Source: Chloroflexota bacterium (GTDB lineage Bacteria; Chloroflexota; Ktedonobacteria; Ktedonobacterales; Ktedonobacteraceae). From it: a stretch of DNA of 29,543 nt. The notes beneath the pieces are model-generated. The model saw only the letters and a program-made list of their open reading frames with translations, was not told the DNA's origin and ran no database searches. Shown here in pieces: positions 23,141 to 29,543 of this stretch. The first letter of the stretch is position 1; each line of letters begins with the position of its first letter. The stretch spans positions 1-29,543 of the forward strand of contig VBHI01000133.1 in assembly GCA_005881495.1 (NCBI GenBank). The letters are read 5' to 3'. The translations under genes and the position numbers were made by a program.

Positions 23141-23761
23141 ATGAACCAGCAGGAAACCAGGCGTGTCCCGCTACGTGAACGCAATAGGCAACGGGTGATC
23201 CAGCGTATCCAGGAGGTTGCCTTTGAGCTGTTTCGGACAGTCGGCTACGAGCAGACGACGATGGATGCGATTGCGGAGAAGGCCGAAACGAGTCGTGGCA
23301 CCGTGTTTAAGTACTTTCCCACCAAAAGCTCGTTGTGGCTGCCGTTTATGAAACAATTGTACGTCGAGCAGGTGCAACCACAGGTGAAGGTGTATCTGGA
23401 CACCCATCCGTCCACGCTCCACGCCCTGCAATTTCTCTTCACACGTATCTATGAGCAGGTCTTTCAATTTCCTGAGGTCGGGCATGCATTTCAGGCCCTC
23501 CAGCAGGACGTCCTGAAGGCACATTCTGCAAACGCGGACATCAATAAAGATTCCGGCTTTCTTGATATGATCCAGATGATTTTGGGGCATGGTCAACAGC
23601 AAGGTGATGTTCGTCGCGATATTCCGCTTGAGAAACTCACGCGCTATGTGACGATGTTATACATCTCTCAGGTGTCCGAACTGCTCGAAAAGAATGCGTC
23701 ACCAGAATACCTGCTTGAAATAGAGACCTTGCTGGAGTTTCTGCGCTCCGGCTTGAGCTGA
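23141..23761 (+). CDS. TetR family transcriptional regulator
   Basis: The 206-residue regulator has an N-terminal TetR helix-turn-helix at ~17-63: A-F-E-L-F-R-T-V-G-Y-E-Q-T-T, A-I-A-E-K-A-E-T-S-R-G-T-V-F-K-Y-F-P-T-K. A helical ligand domain of normal length follows. AGAAAGGTGG precedes the ATG. The next plus-strand gene is an SDR (now broken), the most likely former target. The ligand is unknown. Confidence 0.93.
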   Translation: MNQQETRRVPLRERNRQRVIQRIQEVAFELFRTVGYEQTTMDAIAEKAETSRGTVFKYFPTKSSLWLPFMKQLYVEQVQPQVKVYLDTHPSTLHALQFLFTRIYEQVFQFPEVGHAFQALQQDVLKAHSANADINKDSGFLDMIQMILGHGQQQGDVRRDIPLEKLTRYVTMLYISQVSELLEKNASPEYLLEIETLLEFLRSGLS

Positions 23762-23814
23762 CGCGTTGGGGTATCACTATGTGAGTTGTCAGAGACTACA
23801 AAGGAGGGTGCGTT

Positions 23815-23919
23815 GTGTCAAGCGACGAGTTCCACTTGCTCTGGGAGTTGGTACTCAACCAGCCAAAAGAGCCAAAAAGAAAGCTCTCTACCAGAAGAAG
23901 CGTTTTTCTGACAATGTGA
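23815..23919 (+). CDS. Small ORF (34 codons) with strong ribosome site
   Basis: GGAGGG at 23803-23808 is six bases before GTG 23815. The frame encodes a 34-residue basic peptide with no recognised domain, between tetR and the SDR. It may be a leader peptide, a remnant, or chance. The site is better than most in this window, so it is listed at low confidence. Confidence 0.3.
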   Translation: MSSDEFHLLWELVLNQPKEPKRKLSTRRSVFLTM

Positions 23920-23974
23920 GGGAGAAGTATCACCACACGGTATCGTATGCAAAAGAGAAAGGAGACAAAAAAGC

Positions 23975-24800
23975 ATGAGTACGAGTTGGAACATACAAGA
24001 GAAGACCGTTGTCGTGACGGGAGGAACAAAGGGAATTGGCTACGAAACAGCACGTGAATTGGCCGCACGTGGTGCCACGGTGATCGCCGTTGGTCGTGAT
24101 GCGACACGCGGAGCAGATGCGGTTGCGAGCATCCAGCACCAAACAGGCAAGACAACGGTATCCTTTCTTCAGGCGGACCTCTCGAACCTTGCCGAGGTCC
24201 GTCGTCTAGCAGCGCATATCATCGCCCACGTTCCCCAGGTGCATGTCCTCGTGAATAATGCAGGCGGGAGCAATGCACAGCGGAAGGTGACCGCCGCTGG
24301 GCTGGAAACGACCTTCGTGACGAACCACCTGTCGCCCTTCCTCCTGACGAATCTGCTGCTCCCCGTTCTGAAAGCGAGCGCACCTGCACGGATCGTGAAC
24401 GTCAGTACGGGCCTGCATCGCTCTGCTCACATCGACTTCGATGACCTGCAATCGGAGAGAGACTATGACCAGAGGCACGCCTATGGGCAGGCAAAACTCG
24501 CGAATCTGTTCTTCACCTTCACTTCCTCTTGCAATTCGGCTCATCCTGCCTCTCCTCAAACCATTTCTGACCACCGGGCGAGCGGCACAGAGTTCCATCT
24601 ATCTGGCATCCTCACCCGCTGTGGAAGGACTCACTGGTGCGTATGTGAACGTCTGGAGAAAAAGCATCCGCTCATCGCCAGCCTCCTACGATGAGGCCAC
24701 GGCCGAAAAGGTATGGCGTGTGAGCATCGAGTTGACTGGTCTGGAGGAGAAGAGCTTGAGCCACGAGGAAACAGGAGTCATCCTGAAACGTGGAGGATGA
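23975..24800 (+). pseudogene. Short-chain dehydrogenase/reductase, broken by internal deletion
   Basis: ATG 23975 follows AAAGGAG. Frame one gives a full Rossmann half: V-V-V-T-G-G-T-K-G-I-G-Y cofactor loop, D-L-S-N-L, V-N-N-A-G-G, the catalytic Ser in N-V-S-T-G-L and the Tyr/Lys pair in A-Y-G-Q-A-K. It then derails after F-F-T-F-T at about 24520. Frame two continues with A-I-R-L-I-L-P-L-L-K-P-F-L and S-S-P-A-V-E-G-L-T-G-A-Y-V-N to a stop at 24800. About 40 residues of the usual substrate-loop region, including the N-x-x-x-P-G motif, are gone. A truncated product of 239 residues with a scrambled end could be made. Confidence 0.8.
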
Positions 24801-24829
24801 TGGAAAATCATGACGGAGGAAACAAGAAG

Positions 24830-24862
24830 ATGAACGTCATCTCAACAAGGTGTAAGAATTGA
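24830..24862 (+). other. 10-codon mini-ORF with strong ribosome site
   Basis: GGAGGA (24815-24820) is nine bases before ATG 24830. The frame reads M-N-V-I-S-T-R-C-K-N and stops 15 bases before the next gene. It is either a leader peptide or the stub of a deleted gene, like that at 925-951. Confidence 0.3.
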
Positions 24863-24876
24863 AAAGGAGAGAACTC

Positions 24877-25609
24877 ATGCTTGCTTTTGTGAATACCCCA
24901 TCGGCCCCGCTTCCAGTCGAATTACGTGAGGTTGCCGACCCACAGCCCGCCGCCGATGAAGCTCTTGTGGAAGTCCACGCATTTGCTTTAAATCGTGGAG
25001 AGTTGTTTTTGCTCGCCATGAGGCCGGAGGGATGGCGTCCCGGCCAGGATATTGCCGGGGTTGTTGTACAGGCCGCTGCAGACGGCAGTGGACCAAAGGC
25101 GGGAACTCGCGTCGTGGCCCTTGTTGACGGTGGAGGGTGGGCACAACGGGTCGCTGCACCCACGGCGCGCATGGCCGCCTTACCGGACAACGTCAGCTTC
25201 GCCAGCGCCGCTACCCTCCCCGTCTCGGGATTAACCGCCCTGCGTACGGTTCGTCTTGGAGGCGCTCTGCTGGGACGGCGGGTGCTGATCACCGGAGCCG
25301 CAGGGGGTGTCGGGAGCTTTGCCGTGCAACTGGCCGCCCTTGCCGGAGCAGAGGTGACCGGAGTGGTCGGGCGTCCCGTTTGACCTGATTTTGGAATCGG
25401 CCGGAGGATCCTCCCTCGCGGGAGCCATTAGCAAAGTAGCCCCCGGGGGCACCATTGTCCTGTTCGGCAATTCTTCTATGCAAGAGACCCCTTTCAACCT
25501 GGCCAACTTCGTCAGTCATGCAGAAGCACGCTTGATCGGCATGCTGTTGTTCCCTCCCCCTTTCGGAGTTAGGTTAGCCGGTGTTCCTGGAACCTCCCTC
25601 AAGTCCTAG
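24877..25609 (+). pseudogene. MDR (quinone oxidoreductase-like) gene, broken internally and at the 3' end
   Basis: ATG 24877 follows AAAAGGAG. Frame one encodes the GroES-like domain (P-A-A-D-E-A-L-V-E-V, G-W-R-P-G-Q-D-I-A-G-V-V) and the nucleotide loop T-G-A-A-G-G-V-G-S-F-A-V-Q-L-A, then V-T-G-V-V-G-R and a stop at 25381. Frame two resumes with F-D-L-I-L-E-S-A-G-G, A-P-G-G-T-I-V-L-F-G-N-S-S and G-M-L-L-F-P-P-P-F-G. It then diverges from the family and stops at 25607-25609. Roughly 25 residues are missing at the internal break and about 60 at the end. Confidence 0.8.
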
Positions 25610-25623
25610 CTGACTGCGTCAGC
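25609..25623. other. Small perfect hairpin after the broken MDR gene
   Basis: GCTGAC-TGC-GTCAGC gives a 6-bp stem with a 3-base loop. There is no T-run after it. It may be a weak terminator remnant. Confidence 0.3.
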
Positions 25624-25663
25624 GATCTCATCATGCGTGACACGGCGCACGTAGCCAGCACAG

Positions 25664-25672
25664 TGGTATAAT
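25664..25672 (+). promoter_or_regulatory. Extended -10 promoter of the cyclase-STAND-LuxR gene
   Basis: TGG-TATAAT is a consensus extended -10 element 75 bases before the start codon. No good -35 is present at the usual distance, which extended -10 promoters can lack. Confidence 0.5.
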
Positions 25673-25747
25673 GCGGAGAGATGATCCTTTTGACTCGCGG
25701 TCTCTGCACCTGTGGGTTGTGTTTTTCCTGGTTGGAGGAGGTCTCGC

Positions 25748-28700
25748 GTGCTTGATGTACCGATGGGAACGATCACGCTGCTCTTCACTGATATCGAGGG
25801 GTCTACGCTTTTGCTGCAACAGCTAGGTGAGCAGTATAGTCGTGTGCTAGCTCAGTGCCGACAGTTGCTGCACGCCGCTTTCCAGCCGTTTCACGGACAT
25901 GAAGTTGATACGCAGGGAGACGCCTTTTTCTTCGCCTTTGCGCGTGCCACCGATGCCGTCTCAGCTGTCGTGGCCGCTCAACGCGCCTTGGCCTCGCATG
26001 CCTGGCCCGAAGGGGTGGCGGTGCGCGTCCGCATGGGGCTGCACACTGGGGAGCCGCAACGGACGGCGGACGGCTACGTGGGCCTGGATGCGCACCTCGC
26101 GGCGCGCCTGATGAGTGCCGGGCACGGGGGCCAGGTGCTGCTCTCGCAGGCCACGCGGCACCTGGTGGAGCACCACCTACCCGCTGGGGTGAGCTTGCGA
26201 GATCTGGGGGAGCACCGCCTCAAGGACTTACCGCAGAAGAGCCATCTCTTCCAACTCGTCATCGCCGACTTGCCTGCCGATTTTCCGCCCTTAGGGGCGC
26301 TCGATGCCCGCGCGCACAACCTGCCCGTTCAGCCTACACCACTCATTGGGCGCGAGCGGGAAGTCGCCGCTGTGCAGCAACTCCTGCTGCGCGAAGACGT
26401 GCGTTTGCTGACCCTGACCGGACCCGGCGGCAGTGGCAAGACGCGGATGGCGCTGCACGTGGCCGCCGAACTCAGTGACCACTTCACCGATGGCATCTCT
26501 TTGGTGAACCTGGCTCCCATCAGCGATGCCGAACTGGTTGTGCCGACCATCGCCCTGACGCTGGGCGTGAAAGAGAGCCCCACGCGGTCGATGGTGGAGC
26601 AGCTGCAAGCCTTCCTGCAGGAGAAGCAGGTGCTGTTGGTGCTCGACAACTTCGAGCAGGTGGTGAGCGCCGCCTGCATCCTCTCGGACCTCCTGGCGCG
26701 CTGCTCACACCTCAAGCTGTTGGTCACCAGCCGAGAGGTGCTCCACCTCGCGGCTGAGCACGAGTTTGCCGTCCCGCCGCTCTCGCTGCCCGATCTCAAC
26801 CACTTGCCCGATCTCGTGACGCTGTCGCACTATGAGGCGGTAGCGCTCTTCATCGCGCGCGCTCAGGCGCTCATGCCCGATTTCCAGGTGAGCAATGCCA
26901 GCGCCCCGGCGGTCGCCGAGATCTGTACCCGCCTGGATGGCTTGCCTCTGGCGATTGAACTGGCCGCGGCCCGCATCAAACTGCTGCCTCCACCAGCACT
27001 GCTCGCTCGGCTGGACCAGCGCCTAGCGCTGTTGACGAGCGGTGGACGCGACGCACCAGCGCGCCAACAGTCGCTGCGCAAGACCATCGACTGGAGCTAT
27101 CAGTTGCTCGACGCCGAGGAGCAGCGGCTCTTCGGGCGGCTCTCCGTTTTTGTCGGTGGCTGCACCCTCCAGGCCATCGAGGCAATCTGTGCTGCTCTAG
27201 ACACCCAGACGCCCGCCGTCTCGGTGTTGGATGGAGCGGCCTCCCTCATCGACAAGAGTTTGCTGCCGCAGATCGAGCAAGAAGCAGCAGAGCCGCGTTT
27301 CGCGATGCTGGAGACCATCCGTGAATATGGGCGAGAGACGCTCGCTGCCTCTGGGGAAGCAGAGGTCACACACCAGGCACATGCGGCCTATTACCAGGCG
27401 CTGGCAGAAGCAGCAGAACAGGCCTGGAACGGCCCGCAGCAGGTGGTGTGGTTTGCGCGGCTGGAGCAGGAGCATGACAACCTGCGAGCGGCCATGAACT
27501 GGTTGCTGGAGCGGGGAGAAGCGGAGATGGCCTTACGTTTGGGAACAGCCCTGTGGTGGTTCTGGTACGCGCAAGAACACCTGCATGAGGGGTGGAACAA
27601 GCTTTCGCGGGCGCTGGAGAGATCAGAGGGGGTGGCAGTACCGCTACGTGCCAGAGCCCTGTGGGCTACTGGGAGCCTGGCCGCTTCCCTGGGCCACATC
27701 GAGCAGGGGGAAGGACTGTGTCAGGAGAGTCTGGCGCTGTTTCGAGAGATCGGAGACACACAAGGGATGGGCGACGCCACCTTTCATCTGGCCCACATCG
27801 CTTTCGCTCGCTGGGATTTGGCAGCGGCGCGAAAGCGGTTCGAGGAGAGCCTGGTGTTCCTCAAGGAGACCGGTGACAAGATCCTCACTGCCTGGGCGCT
27901 GGGTGCTCTGGCCCTGGTGGTCCTCTACCAAGGTGAGTTTGCCATGGTCCACCCGCTGGCAGAGCAAGCGAGAGAAATCTGCCTGGAAGTAGGCGACATC
28001 ACTGGGGTGACGATGTCGCTCTTGACCCTGGCACGTGTGGTGTTTTGGCAAGGTGATCTCGTGCGAGCGCAGACCTTAGCAGAGGAGGGTCTCGCGCACG
28101 CTTCGGAAACGGGTGCTACGAGTGCTGAGGCGCTTGCGCTCGCTCTTCATGGGGAGATCACCCTCGCTCAAGGGGAGACGACGACCGCGCGCCTGCTGAT
28201 TGAACAAAGCCACGCACGTTGGCAGGAGGTCGGGAATCAGGGAATGCTGGCCTCGACGCGCTCCCTTCTCGGAAAGGTCCTCGCCGTGGAGGGGGACCAT
28301 ACAGCAGCACGCACGATCTATGAAGAGAGCCTGCTGAGAGGTCCCGCAGCAGCAGCCCTGCGCGACTCCCTCGGCACGCCCCTACCACCCCTCTACCGTG
28401 CCGGGCACGAGCGCTCCGTCGCTGCTGCACGTGCCCAACTGGGTGAGCAAGCCTTTGCGGTGGCGTGGTCCGAGGGATATGGCATAACATGGGAGCAAGC
28501 CCTTGCGGCTCGAGGACCAGTGACGATACCTATCGAGACACACCCGACTCCACGAGCGAAATCACCTCCCACCTTGCCTTTCGGGCTGACGGCGCGCGAA
28601 GTGGAAGTGTTGCGCCTGCTGGCTCAGGGACTGACCGACGCCCAGATTGCCGAACAACTGATCATCAGTCCGCGCACGGTCAACACCCATCTGAAGGCGA

Positions 28701-28771
28701 TCTATGGGAAAATGCAGGTCTCTTCTAGAGTAGCTGCCACACGCTATGCGCTCGACCAGCACCTCATTTAA
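25748..28771 (+). CDS. Class III cyclase domain / NB-ARC-type ATPase / TPR / LuxR HTH regulator
   Basis: This 1007-residue protein has four modules. Residues ~5-175 form a class III nucleotide cyclase homology domain with the metal motif L-F-T-D-I-E-G-S-T, T-Q-G-D-A-F-F-F-A-F and R-M-G-L-H-T-G-E. Next is an NB-ARC/AAA-type ATPase with Walker A G-P-G-G-S-G-K-T at ~225-232, Walker B V-L-L-V-L-D-N-F-E-Q and G-L-P-L-A-I-E-L-A-A. TPR-like repeats follow. A LuxR helix-turn-helix (L-T-A-R-E-V-E-V-L-R-L-L, I-S-P-R-T-V-N-T-H-L) lies near ~945-1000. GGAGGAGG is six bases before GTG 25748, preferred over GTG 25712 and ATG 25763. Whether the cyclase domain is active or only a sensor cannot be told. Confidence 0.92.
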   Translation: MLDVPMGTITLLFTDIEGSTLLLQQLGEQYSRVLAQCRQLLHAAFQPFHGHEVDTQGDAFFFAFARATDAVSAVVAAQRALASHAWPEGVAVRVRMGLHTGEPQRTADGYVGLDAHLAARLMSAGHGGQVLLSQATRHLVEHHLPAGVSLRDLGEHRLKDLPQKSHLFQLVIADLPADFPPLGALDARAHNLPVQPTPLIGREREVAAVQQLLLREDVRLLTLTGPGGSGKTRMALHVAAELSDHFTDGISLVNLAPISDAELVVPTIALTLGVKESPTRSMVEQLQAFLQEKQVLLVLDNFEQVVSAACILSDLLARCSHLKLLVTSREVLHLAAEHEFAVPPLSLPDLNHLPDLVTLSHYEAVALFIARAQALMPDFQVSNASAPAVAEICTRLDGLPLAIELAAARIKLLPPPALLARLDQRLALLTSGGRDAPARQQSLRKTIDWSYQLLDAEEQRLFGRLSVFVGGCTLQAIEAICAALDTQTPAVSVLDGAASLIDKSLLPQIEQEAAEPRFAMLETIREYGRETLAASGEAEVTHQAHAAYYQALAEAAEQAWNGPQQVVWFARLEQEHDNLRAAMNWLLERGEAEMALRLGTALWWFWYAQEHLHEGWNKLSRALERSEGVAVPLRARALWATGSLAASLGHIEQGEGLCQESLALFREIGDTQGMGDATFHLAHIAFARWDLAAARKRFEESLVFLKETGDKILTAWALGALALVVLYQGEFAMVHPLAEQAREICLEVGDITGVTMSLLTLARVVFWQGDLVRAQTLAEEGLAHASETGATSAEALALALHGEITLAQGETTTARLLIEQSHARWQEVGNQGMLASTRSLLGKVLAVEGDHTAARTIYEESLLRGPAAAALRDSLGTPLPPLYRAGHERSVAAARAQLGEQAFAVAWSEGYGITWEQALAARGPVTIPIETHPTPRAKSPPTLPFGLTAREVEVLRLLAQGLTDAQIAEQLIISPRTVNTHLKAIYGKMQVSSRVAATRYALDQHLI

Positions 28772-28817
28772 CGCGCCAATCCTCGCCATCCGTGCAGCCT
28801 GAGCATCGTCTACCTGA

Positions 28818-28829
28818 TTCTACGTAGAA
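28818..28829. promoter_or_regulatory. 12-bp perfect palindrome TTCTACGTAGAA
   Basis: It lies in the 261-base gap between the LuxR-type regulator and the DHFR-like gene, which otherwise shows only a TATACT (28916-28921) without a clear -35. It is a possible operator or the base of a small terminator. Confidence 0.3.
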
Positions 28830-29032
28830 CTCCTTGTTCCCATTCGCCTGCTGCTCTATGAAGATACGCAGCCAAGACACCTTGTTCAAGGGATGTGTTC
28901 TGGACCGCCCTCACGTATACTCTCACTAAAGCAATGGGTGCGCGGGCTCTCTCATCGGGAGATCCTGATGGACATCGCGTATTGGCACATTGCACGCACC
29001 ATCGTATCGACGAAAGAAAGAAGGAGAACACT

Positions 29033-29543
29033 ATGAGAAAAGTCATTGTTTCCGAATATGTGACACTGGACGGCGTTATGGAAGATCCCGGCGGCGCAGA
29101 AGGGTTCAAACACGGCGGTTGGAGTTTTGGATTTGGGGGTGCAGAACAGCAGCAGTATAAGTTCGAGGAACTCTTCGCTTGCGATGCGCTTCTGCTAGGC
29201 CGCCGGACCTATGAAGGGTTTGCGGCCGCCTGGCCGAACATGCCTGGGACCGGGGCGTATGGTGAGAGGATGAACAGCCTGCCCAAATACGTTGCTTCCA
29301 TGTCCCTCACTGAAGTGACATGGAATGCCACCCTGATCAAAGGCGATCTGGCGGAAGAACTGTCCAGACTCAAGCAGGAGGCTGGTCAGGATGTGTTGAT
29401 TTTCGGCAGTGGCGAACTGGTCCGCACGCTGCACGAGCGGGACCTCATCGATGAATATCGCCTCATGATCTTTCCGATTGTGCTGGGAAGCGGGAAACGT
29501 CTGTTCCCAGGCGGGAACGAGAAGAAAGTGCTCAAACTGGTCG
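29033..29543 (+). CDS. Dihydrofolate reductase family protein (RibD C-terminal domain), 3' end outside window
   Basis: The frame is open from ATG 29033 to the window edge, 170 codons. AAGGAG lies six bases upstream. The sequence is of the YyaP/YwjB type of the RibD_C family: V-S-E-Y-V-T-L-D-G-V-M-E at the N-terminus, L-L-G-R-R-T-Y-E-G-F, I-F-G-S-G-E-L-V-R-T-L as the NADPH-binding glycine loop, and D-E-Y-R-L-M-I-F-P-I-V-L-G-S-G-K-R-L-F near the end. Members are small cytosolic NADPH-dependent reductases whose natural substrates are mostly unknown. Only about 10-20 residues are likely to be missing. Confidence 0.92.
   Translation, partial: MRKVIVSEYVTLDGVMEDPGGAEGFKHGGWSFGFGGAEQQQYKFEELFACDALLLGRRTYEGFAAAWPNMPGTGAYGERMNSLPKYVASMSLTEVTWNATLIKGDLAEELSRLKQEAGQDVLIFGSGELVRTLHERDLIDEYRLMIFPIVLGSGKRLFPGGNEKKVLKLV

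Noticed and set aside
23766..23978. 70-codon frame between tetR and the SDR
   Set aside because: It has no ribosome site and overlaps a short frame with a better one. Its composition is Arg/Lys-rich without a recognisable pattern.
28810..29109. 99-codon minus-strand frame opposite the start of the DHFR-like gene
   Set aside because: It overlaps a clear RibD_C-type gene with a good ribosome site and has no family match.
1..29543. CRISPR arrays, tRNA, rRNA, phage or toxin-antitoxin systems
   Set aside because: No regularly spaced repeats, tRNA-like cloverleaf ends or such genes were recognised on reading. A covariance-model scan was not possible.

Overview
The window looks like chromosomal DNA from a soil bacterium of the Chloroflexota, most likely a Ktedonobacteria-type organism. 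The grounds are the moderately high G+C, very large STAND-type regulators (AAA/NB-ARC ATPase plus TPR) carrying different DNA-binding modules, PadR, HxlR and TetR regulators beside small oxidoreductases, and many decaying genes. The taxon is an inference from gene content; no rRNA or tRNA gene was seen.

Layout. 1-951: the tail of a GNAT acetyltransferase, a 5'-truncated DUF5996 gene abutting its stop codon, and an 8-codon gene stub. 955-6041: a BTAD/AAA/TPR regulator (minus) divergent from an aldo/keto reductase (plus), with a 9-bp direct repeat in the shared promoter region. 6128-8326: four plus-strand genes (small hypothetical protein, two-helix membrane protein, DUF1275 membrane protein, F420/deazaflavin-type nitroreductase). 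8386-12824: minus-strand methyltransferase and padR, a GlcD-like FAD oxidase and a broken type-B carboxylesterase. 13099-14463: a PP2C phosphatase downstream of a single-domain globin. 14554-18902: a block bracketed by two direct copies of a ~150-bp repeat. It holds a broken XRE-AAA-TPR regulator, a second globin and a nirB remnant. 19009-21060: a 28-bp perfect hairpin, an MFS exporter and its probable HxlR regulator, both with the same palindromic operator in their promoters. 21350-25609: a quinone-oxidoreductase-like gene, a scrap yard (kinase-like tail, IS6-family transposase tail fused to an SDR tail), an intact tetR, a broken SDR and a broken second MDR. 25748-28771: an intact 1007-aa protein fusing a class III cyclase domain, an NB-ARC-type ATPase, TPRs and a LuxR helix-turn-helix. 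29033-end: a DHFR/RibD-like reductase that runs off the window.

How it works together. Most intact units are regulator plus enzyme or transporter pairs (BTAD regulator/AKR, PadR/methyltransferase, HxlR/MFS, TetR/SDR), typical of stress and xenobiotic response islands. Two globins, about 64% identical by eye, and a nitrite-reductase fragment suggest a nitric-oxide or oxygen theme in the middle.

The most striking feature is gene decay of one kind. At least four genes keep both ends of a family fold but have lost an internal block, estimated at about 25-40 codons, with a change of frame. Other genes are cut at one end. The best candidates for something new are the dispersed repeat, the globin-PP2C unit, the twin HxlR operators and the transposase-SDR chimera.
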